Assembly (NCBI GenBank): GCA_002634395.1
Contig: NSJM01000012.1
Location: forward strand, 1-51,236
From: Candidatus Methylomirabilis sp.
GTDB lineage: Bacteria > Methylomirabilota > Methylomirabilia > Methylomirabilales > Methylomirabilaceae
DNA length: 51,236 bases
Direction of reading: 5' to 3'
Shown here piece after piece: positions 33,497-45,179 of this stretch; within the stretch, counting starts at the first letter, position 1, and the number at the start of each line of letters is the position of its first letter. The position numbers and the translations under genes are program-made. The notes under the pieces were generated by a model, which did no database searches, had not been told where the DNA came from, and saw only the letters and a list, made by a program, of their open reading frames with translations.

Positions 33497-35659
33497 TTAC
33501 TGTTTCCGCTTGAGTCGCAGCAGCGCGAGCGAGCGTCCCTCCAGATCAAACGCCTCCCCCCCTTTGAGCAACCGGTGCTTCCGGCAACCGTTCGGTTGTT
33601 GCGTATCCAGGATTAATTCCCACCGAACCCCGGTCCGGTGGGCCGGCAGGATGAACGGGATGACGTCCTTATGCGCATTCAGGAGGATGAGCAGTGTGTC
33701 ATCAACGATTCGTTCTCCTTGTGAATCCACCTCATCGATGGCGTCGCCTGCCAGCCGGAGACCGAATGGCTTGAGGGGGCTGTCCTTCCAGTCTTCATCG
33801 CTCATCTCCTTACCATCGGATCGAAACCAGGAGAGATCTTTAACCTCGGAGCCTCGGATGCGGCGTCCCAGAAAGAATCGGCGCCTGCGAAGCACCGGGT
33901 GATTCTGCAACAACTCGATGGTGTAGCGACTGAAGCTCAAGAGATCCCGGGCTCGCTGGTCGAGCGTCCAGTCGAACCAGCTCAACTCATTGTCCTGACA
34001 ATAAGCGTTGTTGTTGCCGTGCTGCGTGCGACCGATCTCGTCGCCTCCACAGATCATCGGCACGCCCTGGGAGAGCAACAGGGTAGCCAGGAAGTTGCGC
34101 TTCTGTTGCTCCCGAAGGTGCATGATCTCCGGATCGTCGGAAGGCCCCTCGACTCCGTAGTTCCAGCTCAGGTTCTCGTTCTGACCATCCCGGTTCTCTT
34201 CACCATTCGCCTCGTTGTGCTTGTCGTCATAACTCACGAGATCATGAAGCGCGAAGCCGTCGTGACAGGTGACAAAGTTGATGCTCGCACTCGGGCTGCG
34301 ACCGCTCGGTTCGTAGAGATCGCTGCTGCCCGTCAACCGGTAGGCCAGATCGCCCACCTGCCCCTCGTCGCCCCGCCAATAGCGTCGGACGGTGTCGCGG
34401 TACCTGACGTTCCACTCGGCCCACAGAACCGGAAAGTTGCCCACCTGGTAGCCGCCCTCCCCCAGGTCCCATGGCTCAGCGATCAGCTTGATCTGGGAAA
34501 GAACCGGATCCTGGTGGATGATGTCGAAGAAGGCGCTGAGTCGATCCACCGCATACAGCTCCCTGGCGAGAGCTGATGCCAAGTCGAAGCGGAATCCGTC
34601 CACGTGCATATCGAGGACCCAGTACCGAAGGCTGTCCATGATGAGCCGGAGGGTAGAGGGGTGAGTCATGTTCAACGTGTTGCCACAGCCGGTCACATCG
34701 ATGTAATAGCGAGGCTCATCCGGTACAAGCCGGTAATAGGCTGCATTATCGATCCCCCTCAGGGAAAGGGAGGGGCCCAAATGATTGCCCTCGGCGGTAT
34801 GGTTGTAGACCACGTCCAGGATCACCTCGATCCCGGCATCGTGCAGCGTCTTCACCATCGTTTTGAACTCAGCCGCTTGTCCACCAAGCCGTCCGGAACT
34901 CGAATACCGTACATCCGGAGCGAAGTAGCCGATTGAGTTATACCCCCAATAATTGGTGAGTCCCCGATCGACAAGAGGCTTATCCGTCACACAATGATGG
35001 ACAGGCATCAATTCCACGGCGGTGATCCCGAGTTTACGCAGGTAGTCAATGGCAGCAGGGGAAGCGAGTCCCGCGTAGGTGCCACGCTGCACCTTTGGAA
35101 CCTGAGGGTGGTGTACCGTAAATCCTTTTACGTGAACCTCATAGATGATCGTCCGGTGCCAGGGAGTCCGAGGGGGCCGGTCATCTCCCCAGGTAAAGGC
35201 GGGATCGATCACCACACATTTTGGCATGCACTCGGCGCTGTCTTGATCGTCCCGTGATAAATCTTCTGCAGGATCGCCGACCGTGTAGCCGAACATCTCA
35301 TCGCTCACGGTCGCGGTGCCGGAAATCGCTTTGGCGTAGGGATCGATGAGAAGCTTGGCTGGGTTGAATCGATGGCCGGCCCGAGGCTCATAGGCTCCAT
35401 GAACGCGGTAGCCGTAAAGCTGTCCCGGCCGGATCTCCGGAAGATAGAGATGCCAGACCTGGTGGGTTTGCTCCGGCAAAGGGATCCGCTCACGCTCGAT
35501 CTTGCCTTCAGGTCCGTCAAAGAGACACAGTTCCACCTTGGTGGCATGCTCCGAAAAGAGAGAGAAATTCACCCCCGCGCCATCCCAGGTCGCGCCCAGG
35601 GGGTATGGCCTGCCCGGCATGATCTTCATGCTGCTTGCGTCCGTTCCGCCAGTGTTCAC
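33497..35659 (-). CDS. treX: Glycogen debranching enzyme (TreX/GlgX type)
   Basis: 720 residues from a GTG at 35659; an ATG at 35629 ([12 protein letters not shown]) is an equally possible start, as neither has a clear ribosome site. GH13 isoamylase that removes alpha-1,6 branches so that TreY can act on linear chains. N-terminal CBM48 ([17 protein letters not shown]), barrel motifs [20 protein letters not shown], nucleophile Asp in [15 protein letters not shown], acid Glu in [19 protein letters not shown] and [15 protein letters not shown]. Sits between treY (25 bases) and treZ (42 bases), the typical place for treX. Confidence 0.93.
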   Translation of the reverse strand: MNTGGTDASSMKIMPGRPYPLGATWDGAGVNFSLFSEHATKVELCLFDGPEGKIERERIPLPEQTHQVWHLYLPEIRPGQLYGYRVHGAYEPRAGHRFNPAKLLIDPYAKAISGTATVSDEMFGYTVGDPAEDLSRDDQDSAECMPKCVVIDPAFTWGDDRPPRTPWHRTIIYEVHVKGFTVHHPQVPKVQRGTYAGLASPAAIDYLRKLGITAVELMPVHHCVTDKPLVDRGLTNYWGYNSIGYFAPDVRYSSSGRLGGQAAEFKTMVKTLHDAGIEVILDVVYNHTAEGNHLGPSLSLRGIDNAAYYRLVPDEPRYYIDVTGCGNTLNMTHPSTLRLIMDSLRYWVLDMHVDGFRFDLASALARELYAVDRLSAFFDIIHQDPVLSQIKLIAEPWDLGEGGYQVGNFPVLWAEWNVRYRDTVRRYWRGDEGQVGDLAYRLTGSSDLYEPSGRSPSASINFVTCHDGFALHDLVSYDDKHNEANGEENRDGQNENLSWNYGVEGPSDDPEIMHLREQQKRNFLATLLLSQGVPMICGGDEIGRTQHGNNNAYCQDNELSWFDWTLDQRARDLLSFSRYTIELLQNHPVLRRRRFFLGRRIRGSEVKDLSWFRSDGKEMSDEDWKDSPLKPFGLRLAGDAIDEVDSQGERIVDDTLLILLNAHKDVIPFILPAHRTGVRWELILDTQQPNGCRKHRLLKGGEAFDLEGRSLALLRLKRKQ

Positions 35660-35684
35660 CTCGCCAGACTTGCTGACGGGCCGC

Positions 35685-38600
35685 TCACATAGAACGCTCC
35701 AAGAGAGCTACTGGAAAGCTCGCGAATACCCGACTCAGCGGCAGCACGACCTCTCCGTCGTGTTTAAGGGCTGCTACAGCTTCTCCGGTCAGGACATTGC
35801 AATAGCGCTGATCGGCCCTCCCATCTGGAAGCACTACCGTAGAATCACCCCATACCCCGTCGCCGATCGGCAATTCTTCCGGGGTCTGAGAGAATCCTGA
35901 AAAGAACGTCGTGGCGATCATCCGAGGCACCCGGCTTATGATCTCCGCTGTTGTAGGTTGAAGGAGCCTTATAAAGAGCCTGGGCACAACGATGAGAACA
36001 AACTGCTCGCCGCTCTTCCGTGCAAAAGCACAGATATGGTCCTTCTTGCTTCCGCGGCCTTCACAGGGCAGATAGGCCCCTTCGAGAAACAATGCTGGAT
36101 GATCTCTGCGGTAGTGTAGCGTCAGGTACGTGACAAAGAGCTTGATCCTGCCATCCTCCTTATTCTTGAGGAACTCTCGGGCCAGTCCGACAAGATCCCT
36201 ATCCGGCCTTGAAATTCGGTCTTTCAGGGTCTTCAGCATCAGTCGCCGAACCTCGTAATCAACCAGCCTGCGGTTATCGGGATCGACGAGGCTAAAATCC
36301 CAGATCTCGTTTCCCTGATAGATGTCTGCAATCCCTGGGGATGTCAACTTGAGGAAAAGCTGGCTGATGGAGTTATAGATCCCGTAGGTCGCAACCCGCC
36401 GCTGAAACAACGTAAAATCGTCAAGGAACGGATTGGGTTGAGAGTCGTCCAGGATCGAGTCGGCAAAGGTCCGAACCGCATCATCATACGCCTTGCTGGG
36501 ATTGACCCAGCTTGTATTGACCTTTGCCTCTTTGGTGGCTTTCTCCATGTAACCATGGATCCGCTCCTTAAACGCTCTGTAGGCCATCTGGTCCATCGGC
36601 TCGAGGGGCCATGCGCCGAGGAGGCTCTGGTACAGCAGATACTCGTCGTTACGATCCGGCACCAGTTGATCATCGACAAGGAGTTTCTTCTTCTTGTTGA
36701 GCTTGCGCCACCGGCTAAGACAGGCCTTCCACTCACTCGGGATCTCGGAAAGGACATTGATCCTGGCCCGAACATCTTCGCTGCGCTTGGTATCGTGAGT
36801 GGATGTCGTGAGCAGTGAGTAGGGCCACGCCTCGCGCCGCTGCGAATTCCCCTTGTGGAAGGCTGTGAGCGACACCCCGAATTCCTCGGGATCCCCCCCT
36901 ACTTCGTTGATGGACAACAGGCGATTGTAGATATAGAACGCTGTGTCTTCTACTCCCTTCGCCATGACCGGGCCCGTGCATTGTTGAAATTTCATGACGA
37001 AGTCCCTCGCCTCAAGCTGATCTTGCGGTCCCAGGTACTCGGGGAACCTCAAGCAGAGGATATCGCGAATGAAGTCGAATATAGAGACATTAGTTGTGGG
37101 ATTACGCCTTTTAGCCTTCGCCACAGCGCGATAGATCGAGATACGATCTCCATCGGAGATACTCACGTCACCTGGGCAGACATAGGTTCTGTAGACGGGG
37201 AAGCAGGCAATAATCTCTCGCAGCGCATCGGTGAGGCTGTACAGCGTGAAGTCTCTGGACAACCGGTTCTTTTCGGAAATCCGGTTCAGTTGATGCCCGA
37301 GCACGTTGATCTCGCTCGACATAGAGGCCTGCATGATAAGCTTCTTTTTTTCGTAGGCGAGATGCTGAACATTTATTTTCAGATTTGTAAACCTGCTATA
37401 GACATCTTCGAGGCTCTTTCCATTAGAGCCGTCCACGAAGATACCGTTCAGTTGGTTCAGAAAGTCGTAACCGGTAGTCCCATCAACGGCCCAACTGTCC
37501 GGGAGCCTTTCTCCCCTCGTCAGGATCTTCTCGGCGATGATGTAGAAAGCGCGCCTGAGGGGCGACTGAGGATCTTTCGCGAACTCCTCATCATACCGCT
37601 TCAGCAGTTGTTCTTCTGCCGTCTTCCAGTCGCTCCCCTTGGATTGCAGGCTGGACTCAAAAAGATATCGACATGCCGCTAGAAACACGCCGCGCTGCAA
37701 TCGACGGAAATACTCAGTAGGTTCGTACAGACCATCGGGGTGGTCGATTCTGAGACCAGTGACCTTCCCGTCACCAATCAGCCGAAAGATCAGGGTATGG
37801 GTCGCGTGAAACACATCGGGGTTTTCCATTCTGATAGCGGCAAGCTCATTGATGTCGAAGAATCGGCGATAGTTGATCTCCTCGCCGGCGACACGCCAGA
37901 AGGCCACACGGTAGACCTGAGCAGCCAGAAGGGTGTCTAACAGATCAAAGCTTCGGGGATCCTCCTTTTTTCCATTGAAGATTCTGACATTCTCCTCAAT
38001 GAATCGCCTCACATCTTCACATTCATTGGAAAGCTTGGCGAGTCGTTTTTTGATGATTTCTTTTTCGCGCTGCCTCTCGATGACCTTCTCGGGATCGGTG
38101 TCCGTTGTGGAAGGCAAATGGCCTAGCGCCGTGATGATGCTTTGGAGTTCCAGGAAGTAGACGTTTTCTCCATCAAGAAGATTGGCGAGCGGATCGAAGC
38201 GATGTTGGAGGATCTGGATGTACTGGCCGGGATCTATCGGCAATCTTCGATGTTGATACCACACAGAGAACGCCCCCTCCTGAAAGGCTAAGAGGAGTTC
38301 CTGATTCTCCAGGACCTTGCCGTATTGATCGCCAAGGATGGGAAGCAACACCCTGTTCGTCAGCTCGGCCTTCACCGGGGTCCAGTCGATGTCAAAAAGC
38401 CGCGCGTGCGGAGAGCTGGGACCATTTTCCAGAACATCCAGCCACCAGGCATTGGTATTGCCCGAAATCCCCATGTGATTGGGCACCCAATCGAGGATCA
38501 GGCCCATCCCATACCTCTTCAGCTCCCGCACAAACTCATTGAACCCTCTCTCTGCGCCAAGTTCCGGGTTCAAGAGATTGTGGTGAGAAATGTCATATCC

Positions 38601-38822
38601 GTGCAAGTTACTGGAAGCTGCCTGAAGGATGGGTGAGACGTAGCAGTCACTGATCCCTAATTCATGGAGATAGGGCACCAACTGCTTGGCATCATCGAAG
38701 GTGAAGACCGGTTGAAATTGAAGGCGGTAGGTAGCTACCGGCACCCTTTTATTGACAGGAAGGACTCGCGGGATGCCGTCAAAGATCTCATCGGCGAAAC
38801 AGGCATCAGCCATGCGCATCAC
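35685..38822 (-). CDS. treY: Maltooligosyltrehalose synthase
   Basis: 1045 residues from a GTG at 38822, with in-frame ATGs at 38819 and 38813. GH13 enzyme that turns the reducing end of maltodextrin into an alpha,alpha-1,1 linkage. Motifs: [17 protein letters not shown] (28-44), [49 protein letters not shown] (nucleophile region), [28 protein letters not shown] and [16 protein letters not shown]. Longer than the ~720-residue archaeal enzyme, with extra segments in the middle, as in some bacterial members. First gene of the operon treY, treX, treZ, DUF5752, treT. Confidence 0.94.
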   Translation of the reverse strand: MMRMADACFADEIFDGIPRVLPVNKRVPVATYRLQFQPVFTFDDAKQLVPYLHELGISDCYVSPILQAASSNLHGYDISHHNLLNPELGAERGFNEFVRELKRYGMGLILDWVPNHMGISGNTNAWWLDVLENGPSSPHARLFDIDWTPVKAELTNRVLLPILGDQYGKVLENQELLLAFQEGAFSVWYQHRRLPIDPGQYIQILQHRFDPLANLLDGENVYFLELQSIITALGHLPSTTDTDPEKVIERQREKEIIKKRLAKLSNECEDVRRFIEENVRIFNGKKEDPRSFDLLDTLLAAQVYRVAFWRVAGEEINYRRFFDINELAAIRMENPDVFHATHTLIFRLIGDGKVTGLRIDHPDGLYEPTEYFRRLQRGVFLAACRYLFESSLQSKGSDWKTAEEQLLKRYDEEFAKDPQSPLRRAFYIIAEKILTRGERLPDSWAVDGTTGYDFLNQLNGIFVDGSNGKSLEDVYSRFTNLKINVQHLAYEKKKLIMQASMSSEINVLGHQLNRISEKNRLSRDFTLYSLTDALREIIACFPVYRTYVCPGDVSISDGDRISIYRAVAKAKRRNPTTNVSIFDFIRDILCLRFPEYLGPQDQLEARDFVMKFQQCTGPVMAKGVEDTAFYIYNRLLSINEVGGDPEEFGVSLTAFHKGNSQRREAWPYSLLTTSTHDTKRSEDVRARINVLSEIPSEWKACLSRWRKLNKKKKLLVDDQLVPDRNDEYLLYQSLLGAWPLEPMDQMAYRAFKERIHGYMEKATKEAKVNTSWVNPSKAYDDAVRTFADSILDDSQPNPFLDDFTLFQRRVATYGIYNSISQLFLKLTSPGIADIYQGNEIWDFSLVDPDNRRLVDYEVRRLMLKTLKDRISRPDRDLVGLAREFLKNKEDGRIKLFVTYLTLHYRRDHPALFLEGAYLPCEGRGSKKDHICAFARKSGEQFVLIVVPRLFIRLLQPTTAEIISRVPRMIATTFFSGFSQTPEELPIGDGVWGDSTVVLPDGRADQRYCNVLTGEAVAALKHDGEVVLPLSRVFASFPVALLERSM

Positions 38823-38842
38823 CCGAATGTTCTTTTGGTGTC

Positions 38843-38851
38843 ATTATACCA
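38843..38851 (-). promoter_or_regulatory. Extended -10 promoter of the trehalose operon
   Basis: On the minus strand TGGTATAAT, an extended -10 (TGnTATAAT) with perfect TATAAT (complement 38843-38848); no good -35 box. Predicted start near 38836 leaves a leader of only 14-23 bases without a Shine-Dalgarno sequence. Confidence 0.5.
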
Positions 38852-38927
38852 TAGCTTCAAACCAATCTACTTGCCGCGGAGATACCCAGGAACAGCATAG
38901 CGCTGCATGACCCCGGCAGGAAAGTGC

Positions 38928-39893
38928 TCAGGGTCTTCGCCCAGCGCTGAGTGAGAGGCCATTCCCGCTCAGACTGGTTTCATGATCGCTTCCAGGAGCA
39001 AAGCGGGCGACGTCCATTCGGACCTGCTCCGGATTTCCCCAATCGCTCCAATACACCCCCTTCACCCTGAGAACTCCGAGGCAGTGGGCGCTCCGCGCCA
39101 GAATCGCCCGCGAGAAGTTCACCGAGGGAAGCCATCTGTAGATGTCCTTGAGAGCCTCGGCCTCTCCGCGCCCACCAAGCACGGGCCGGATCCGTTGTAA
39201 GCGGACATAAAGCTCCGGCGTCAGTGTTTGAAACAGCATCATAAGCATCCAGGCTCGGCCGACAAGGACCAGCGTATTCCACAGACACCCGTTGCGGTAG
39301 AGTGCCTTGGCTGTTTTGACGTGTGGCTTCTCCCAAAACGACTTTACGCGGTAGAGATCTCCTCCCCAGTGGTGCTCCAGCCCGTCCCCAGCCTCGATCC
39401 AACCGTACTCGGTTTCTGGCCGATCGGGTTCGACCCCTAGCAGGACGAGATACCTGGAGGACGACGTGACGAAGGAAGCAGCCCCCTCCACAGCCGCCAT
39501 GAACCGCTCCTCCTCGACAATGAAGTGGTCCGAAGGCAAGAGGGCGACAATCGCATCCGGATCGCGCTGGTGGATGTGGAGTAGCGGCAGCAGGATGCCA
39601 GGGCCTGTCTCCCGGTTGCAGGGCTGGATGATGACGGTGGCCGGCGGGCGATCATACAGCTCCTCACGGGCGTAGCCCAGATGGCGTCGGGTCACGATGG
39701 TGAGAAGGCGTTCGGGCGGGATGATTCGCTCGGCCCGGGCGAGCGTGTGACGGAGCATCGACTGGCCGCCGATGAGGGTGCAGTACTGTTTCGGGCGCTT
39801 TGAGCCCCAGTGCAGTCGGATGAAGCGCTGAAGCCGGCGCCCCTCACCGCCGGCAAGGATAATGCCCCAGAGACGATCGGTTGTTGTATGCAT
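38928..39893 (-). CDS. Mannose-1-phosphate guanylyltransferase-like nucleotidyltransferase
   Basis: 321 residues from an ATG at 39893 with GGAGGA 6 bases upstream; a GTG at 39908 is in frame. Nucleotidyltransferase fold with IILAGGEGRRL (11-21), RPKQYC (33-38), PCNRETGPGILLPLL, LLPSDHFIVEEERF, EYGWIEAGD and SFWEKPHVKTA. These are ManC-like features, so GDP-mannose is the likely product; the phosphomannose isomerase domain of bifunctional ManC is missing. It precedes the trehalose operon by 105 bases, which contain a separate promoter, so cotranscription is uncertain. Confidence 0.78.
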   Translation of the reverse strand: MHTTTDRLWGIILAGGEGRRLQRFIRLHWGSKRPKQYCTLIGGQSMLRHTLARAERIIPPERLLTIVTRRHLGYAREELYDRPPATVIIQPCNRETGPGILLPLLHIHQRDPDAIVALLPSDHFIVEEERFMAAVEGAASFVTSSSRYLVLLGVEPDRPETEYGWIEAGDGLEHHWGGDLYRVKSFWEKPHVKTAKALYRNGCLWNTLVLVGRAWMLMMLFQTLTPELYVRLQRIRPVLGGRGEAEALKDIYRWLPSVNFSRAILARSAHCLGVLRVKGVYWSDWGNPEQVRMDVARFAPGSDHETSLSGNGLSLSAGRRP

Positions 39894-40163
39894 ATCCACT
39901 CCTCCCACTTTCCTTCGTAAATAGCAATCAGCGGTCCGCGGAGGGGCACGGCCTCTCCACAGTGGATCGACCTGGCTTAGCGTAGGCTCTCCCGAAGCAG
40001 GCCGAGCCGGCCGTGCCCCTACAGCCTTTAACCTCCGCTCCGTTACGCCTAAGAAGGGAGCTACTTCACTCTACTGCGCGGATGTGAAGCGAGAAACCGC
40101 ATTTGGGCGTTAAGAAAGGTTTTATTCCCCACAGCCCAGGAGTTTTCTTAATCAGTACCGTCC

Positions 40164-40421
40164 CTACCTAGACTTCGATTTCTGGCCACCGCTCGTAGTC
40201 CTGGTGATGTCTTCCCAGAGGGCTCCGGCTGCTGCACCAACTGCACCACCGACGCCCGCGCCGATGGCTGGACTCCCACCAACGATCGCGCCCAGCAATG
40301 CTCCGCCTGCGGCTCCTATCGCGCCGCCGCTCAACGCTCGCTGCTCCTTCGATGTCATGTTTGCGCACCCAACGGTGACCACTAGGATCAAGCCGAGGGT
40401 GAATGCTAAGATTCGTCTCAC
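40164..40421 (-). CDS. Small Gly-zipper lipoprotein
   Basis: 85 residues. Signal peptide with lipobox VTVGC (Cys 19), so an Lgt substrate, followed by a glycine-zipper domain: GGAIGAAGGALLGAIVGG and GAGVGGAVGAAAGALWED (about 32-70), and a basic tail. Glycine-zipper lipoproteins sit in the outer or inner membrane and often respond to envelope stress; no specific role can be given. The start overlaps the stop of the next upstream gene by 4 bases. Confidence 0.75.
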   Translation of the reverse strand: MRRILAFTLGLILVVTVGCANMTSKEQRALSGGAIGAAGGALLGAIVGGSPAIGAGVGGAVGAAAGALWEDITRTTSGGQKSKSR

Positions 40422-40822
40422 TTTGCCATCCCTCCTTCAGTTTCCACCGTCAATGTTGGCAGCACGACTGCCTGAAAGATGACGTCCAACACCGGCCGCT
40501 GAATCTGGTCCGGGTGAGCCTGGTAGTACGTATCGATCAGACGGACGACCTCATCAATCGATTTTCCTTTCAGTCCTTTGACAAGAAACGGAATAAAACT
40601 CTTTGTGCCCATCGATGAGGCACCGACCTGCGCACGCTCATACTCCACGAGGCTCCCGATTCCCCACACAAAAGCCACCTTGGCATCCGGTGACATGGTT
40701 TGCCACAATTGACCAGTCAGGAGTTGGTGTGCCGGTTCGGCTGATTCGAGGATGCGCGAGCCTGCGAATGCGATCAGAAGTAGTCCCACGACAGATATCC
40801 AGATCACCCTAGGCCGTCTCAT
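40418..40822 (-). CDS. Exported or membrane-anchored protein of unknown function
   Basis: 134 residues. An N-terminal hydrophobic segment (VIWISVVGLLLIAFAGSRIL, about 6-25) serves as signal anchor or signal peptide. The remainder is helical and includes QLWQTMSPDAKVAFVWGIGSLVEYE and KGLKGKSIDEVVRLIDTYYQAHPDQ, reminiscent of small periplasmic proteins with a Rap1a/Tai-like fold (W and Y-rich, ending in YYxxHP), but I do not make that call firmly. ATGA overlap with the Gly-zipper gene implies a two-gene unit. Confidence 0.65.
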   Translation of the reverse strand: MRRPRVIWISVVGLLLIAFAGSRILESAEPAHQLLTGQLWQTMSPDAKVAFVWGIGSLVEYERAQVGASSMGTKSFIPFLVKGLKGKSIDEVVRLIDTYYQAHPDQIQRPVLDVIFQAVVLPTLTVETEGGMAK

Positions 40823-40943
40823 CTCATTCCCTCCTCGTCGCCCAACTTGTAGTTTCGGAAAATACTAGAGCAACACCCATGCCAAGCCCGAACACACCGC
40901 CCTCGTCACCGAACTCTCGATTGTTCAGCTCTTACCCTGCGTC

Positions 40944-40963
40944 TGCCGACACGACAGTCGGCA
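40944..40963. other. Perfect inverted repeat
   Basis: TGCCGAC (40944-40950), loop of six, GTCGGCA (40957-40963). It lies about 120 bases upstream of the exported protein gene and could be an operator or a weak hairpin; no strong T-run directly follows. Confidence 0.35.
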
Positions 40964-41019
40964 TGAATTACATACTTTTTGTCAGCAGTATCCCAACGTT
41001 GTTATACATAAATCGTCCA

Positions 41020-41121
41020 TATTACGGGGAGCATTAACTAGATTGCACTCTTGCACAACATCTCCAGCAACTTCTCCCTTCGCTAAAGGGGGAGGCAAGC
41101 TATTTTATGCTCTGAGTACTA
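41020..41121 (+). mobile_element. MITE-like element, copy 2 (102 bases)
   Basis: Same length and orientation as 12424-12525 with about ten mismatches by eye. Left end TATTACGGGGAGCATTAAC (41020-41038) is identical to copy 1; right end TTTTATGCTCTGAGTACTA (41103-41121) is its imperfect inverse. The central CTCCCTT/AAAGGGGGAG stem is kept. TA at both ends again. Confidence 0.75.
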
Positions 41122-41160
41122 ACTCTTGTTTGGCGCGGCATTGAGGCCACGTCAAGGTGT

Positions 41161-41191
41161 TACCGATTTCAAACACATGCACGAATCGGTA
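41161..41191. other. Hairpin with 8-base perfect stem
   Basis: TACCGATT (41161-41168) pairs with AATCGGTA (41184-41191) across a 15-base loop. No T-run, so not a standard terminator. Forty bases downstream of the MITE copy. Confidence 0.35.
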
Positions 41192-41550
41192 CCTAAAAGG
41201 ATCAACTATCGACGATCGCGAATTAGGCGTTTTCAACAACGTTGGGACGGTAGTAACTATTCATATATTTAGACATATGCCACCATCCCCAGGAGTCAAT
41301 ACCATTTTTCATCAAATTCCTCGTCAAAACTAATCAATCCGCAAACACCATACCAAACCTGGGAGGCTCACCGTTCATCGTGATCAACTTACTGATTCTT
41401 AAGAACCTGTTGTAGTAATATTCTGGAGCGCGTTTTACGACAACTCGATCTACTCTTCACGGATATGCACGCAAGATCGAAGCAGCAACTCGTAAGAGTT
41501 ACACGGTGCGAGGTTGGGAGTTAGCCTCCTTACCCATCCCCGGCTTTTGC

Positions 41551-41579
41551 TTGACTTAGGGGTAAAGCGATACTATCGT
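41551..41579 (+). promoter_or_regulatory. Candidate promoter of the CBS-korAB genes
   Basis: TTGACT at 41551-41556, a 17-base spacer and TATCGT at 41574-41579. Predicted start near 41586 leaves a leader of about 90 bases before the ATG at 41676. Confidence 0.45.
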
Positions 41580-41675
41580 TAAGATAACAATAAGATACGC
41601 TGAAAGGGTGAGGTGAAGGGGAGAAGGTCTAGCGTCTTGGAGTACTCTGATGCCAAGATCTGGAGGCTGAGCATT

Positions 41676-42203
41676 ATGGGTATCGCAGCAAGCGAATTTG
41701 AGGACGCATACGACGATGTTGAGGCAGACGAAGACGCTGAGAAGCTTTGTTGCGCCATCTTGACGGAACCGATCCGAGGATTGGGATTTCGGGAGCCGAT
41801 TTGTATTCAGTCTGCTACCACTGTGCGGGATGCGACGACGGCAATGAACGACGCTCACGTCGGCTGTGTGCTGGTGATGGAAGGCGACCGGCTTATCGGA
41901 ATCTTCACGGAGCGCGACCTCCTGAAGAAGGTAGTCGGCCAGCTCGACCTGGACAGCCCCATCGGAGAGATTATGACGCCGAATCCTGAGACCATGGGGA
42001 TAGATGACGGCATCGCCTACGCCCTCAACAAGATGCATATCGGCGGCTACCGTCATATCCCGGTGCTCGACCGACAGGGCCGACCGGTAGGCGTCGTATC
42101 GATGCGCGACGTCGTCAGATTCATCGTCTCGCTGTTCCCCGCCGCAGTACTCAATGTACCGCCCGAGCCCGGTCTCGCGGCACGAGGGCTCCACGGCGGT
42201 TAG
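41676..42203 (+). CDS. Two-CBS-domain protein
   Basis: 175 residues from an ATG at 41676 with GGAGG 9 bases upstream; an in-frame GTG at 41613 is less likely. After an acidic start (SEFEDAYDDVEADEDAE) come two CBS domains: SATTVRDATTAMNDAHVGCVLV ... IFTERDLLKKVVG and MTPNPETMGIDDGIAYALNKMH ... GVVSMRDVVRFI (approximately 40-95 and 100-160). The T/S-x-RD ends are those that bind the ribose of AMP, ATP or NAD. It sits 37 bases before korA on the same strand, so it may adjust 2-oxoacid metabolism to energy charge, which is an inference. Confidence 0.85.
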   Translation: MGIAASEFEDAYDDVEADEDAEKLCCAILTEPIRGLGFREPICIQSATTVRDATTAMNDAHVGCVLVMEGDRLIGIFTERDLLKKVVGQLDLDSPIGEIMTPNPETMGIDDGIAYALNKMHIGGYRHIPVLDRQGRPVGVVSMRDVVRFIVSLFPAAVLNVPPEPGLAARGLHGG

Positions 42204-42240
42204 TCAACGATTGAACCCCATCCAACATGAAAGGGTTTAG

Positions 42241-44151
42241 ATGAGCGACATTGAGAGCACGCAGTCTACACCCGTAGTCCGGCCCCAACCGATGAGCGAG
42301 CTGGAAACGGTCGTTATCCGATTTGCCGGCGATTCAGGCGACGGGATGCAGCTGACCGGCACGGAATTTACCAAGAGCGTTGCGCTGGAAGGGAGTAACC
42401 TGTCGACATTCCCGGATTACCCGGCTGAGATTCGGGCTCCGGCAGGAACGCTGGCGGGCGTATCGGCCTACCAGGTTCACTTCTCAAGCCAGGAGGTATT
42501 TACCCCTGGCGATCAGCCCGACGTCCTGGTGGTCATGAATCCGGCCGCGCTGCGGATTAACCTGCCGGACCTACCGCGCGGCGGGATCATTATCGCGAAT
42601 GTCGGTTCGTTTACTCAATCCAACCTTGAGAAGGCGGGGTATAAAGCTAACCCGCTTGAAGATGGCAGCCTTTCCGGCTACCAGGTATTTGCGATCGATA
42701 TCTCCAGGCAGGTCGCACTTGCTCTGGACGGGATGGGGCTGACCGTCAAAGAGATCGGACGCTGCAAGAACTTTTACGCTCTCGGTCTCATGTTCTGGCT
42801 GTACAACCACCCGATGGAGCGCGAGGAAAAGAGCATCCGGGCCAAGTTCCAGAAGAACCCGAAGATTGCGGAAGCCAACATTACGGCATTTCGGGCCGGT
42901 TACTATTACGGCGAGACCGCCGAACTGTTTCCGTCCCGCTACGTCGTGCCCCCTGCTGTCATCGCGCCCGGCACCTATCGCCACATCACCGGCAACGAAG
43001 CCACGGCAATCGGTCTCATCACGGCGGCGCAACTTGCGTCGTTGCCGCTCTTTTGTGGAACCTACCCGATCACGCCGGCCTCCGATATTCTGCACACCCT
43101 GGCGATGTATCCGCACTACGATGTGATGACATTTCAGGCCGAGGATGAGATCGCCGCGATTACCGCATCAATTGGGGCCTCGTACGCGGGCGCACTCGGG
43201 GTGACCACGACCTCCGGTCCGGGTATGGCGCTCAAGAGCGAAGCGATCGGCTTGGCGGTAATGGCCGAGCTGCCGTTGGTCATCGTCAACGTCCAGCGCG
43301 GCGGACCGTCCACCGGTCTTCCCACGAAAACCGAGCAGGCCGACCTCTTCCAGGCAGTCTTCGGGCGGAACGGCGAATGCCCGGCAGTCGTCATCGCTCC
43401 GGCAACACCTGGCGACTGCTTCTGGATGGCCATCGAGGCCGCACGGATCGCGTTACGTCATATGTGTACGGTGATCTACCTGTCGGACGGCTACCTGGCC
43501 AACGGCGCCGAACCCTGGAAGCTCCCGGAGGTCGCATCGCTGCAGAAAATCCCGGTGACGTTCCGAACCGATCCTGAAGGGTTCTTCCCCTATCTGCGCA
43601 ATCCCGAGACGCTGGCGCGTCCGTGGGTCGTCCCCGGAACACCGGGCATGGAACACCGGATCGGCGGTCTTGAGAAGGAGGATGTGATCGGGAATGTCTC
43701 GTACGAAGCAAAGAACCACGAACATATGGTCCGAATACGGGCCGAGAAGATCGCACGCATCGTCCACGAGATCCCGGAAGCAACGGTCTATGGCGATCCC
43801 TCCGGCGATCTGCTCATCGTAGGATGGGGCTCAACCTACGGAGCGACCACGCAGGCAGTCAAGAGCCTCCGCGGGCGCGGCCACCGTGTGTCGGCGCTCC
43901 ACCTGCGTTACCTGAACCCGATGCCGGCCAACGTTGGCCAGGTGCTGGCGAACTTTGAACGCGTGCTGGTCGCAGAAATGAACCTTGGACAGTTGCTCAC
44001 GATGCTGCGGGCGCAGTTTCTGGTTGACGCGGTGGGGTTCCATAAGGTCCAGGGCAGGCCATTCAAGGTCTCAGAAATCGTGGTGAAGGCGGAAGAACTT
44101 TTAGGCGCGCGTGAACAGGCTGCGCTCTGTACGCACGCGGAAATGGTGTAA
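42241..44151 (+). CDS. korA: 2-oxoacid:ferredoxin oxidoreductase alpha subunit (gamma-alpha fusion)
   Basis: 636 residues. The N-terminal gamma domain (VVIRFAGDSGDGMQLTGTEF near 25, about 20-200) is fused to the alpha domain (GNEATAIGLITAAQLAS, CGTYPITPASDILHTLA, TTSGPGMALKSEAIGLA, GGPSTGLPTKTEQADL), then the C-terminal domain II with VGWGSTYGATTQAVKSLRGRG. This layout is that of KorA, which with KorB converts 2-oxoglutarate and CoA to succinyl-CoA, or the reverse in the reductive TCA cycle. Pyruvate specificity cannot be excluded. Followed by korB after 2 bases. Confidence 0.9.
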   Translation: MSDIESTQSTPVVRPQPMSELETVVIRFAGDSGDGMQLTGTEFTKSVALEGSNLSTFPDYPAEIRAPAGTLAGVSAYQVHFSSQEVFTPGDQPDVLVVMNPAALRINLPDLPRGGIIIANVGSFTQSNLEKAGYKANPLEDGSLSGYQVFAIDISRQVALALDGMGLTVKEIGRCKNFYALGLMFWLYNHPMEREEKSIRAKFQKNPKIAEANITAFRAGYYYGETAELFPSRYVVPPAVIAPGTYRHITGNEATAIGLITAAQLASLPLFCGTYPITPASDILHTLAMYPHYDVMTFQAEDEIAAITASIGASYAGALGVTTTSGPGMALKSEAIGLAVMAELPLVIVNVQRGGPSTGLPTKTEQADLFQAVFGRNGECPAVVIAPATPGDCFWMAIEAARIALRHMCTVIYLSDGYLANGAEPWKLPEVASLQKIPVTFRTDPEGFFPYLRNPETLARPWVVPGTPGMEHRIGGLEKEDVIGNVSYEAKNHEHMVRIRAEKIARIVHEIPEATVYGDPSGDLLIVGWGSTYGATTQAVKSLRGRGHRVSALHLRYLNPMPANVGQVLANFERVLVAEMNLGQLLTMLRAQFLVDAVGFHKVQGRPFKVSEIVVKAEELLGAREQAALCTHAEMV

Positions 44152-44153
44152 CG

Positions 44154-45179
<1,026 letters not shown>

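Larger units (their letters stand above)
40823..41675. other. Long non-coding stretch before the CBS gene
   Basis: About 850 bases without a credible gene. It contains a palindrome (40944-40963), a MITE-like element (41020-41121), a hairpin (41161-41191) and a promoter (41551-41579). The portion 41192-41550 shows nothing I recognise; its base composition is more AT-rich than nearby genes. Confidence 0.6.
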
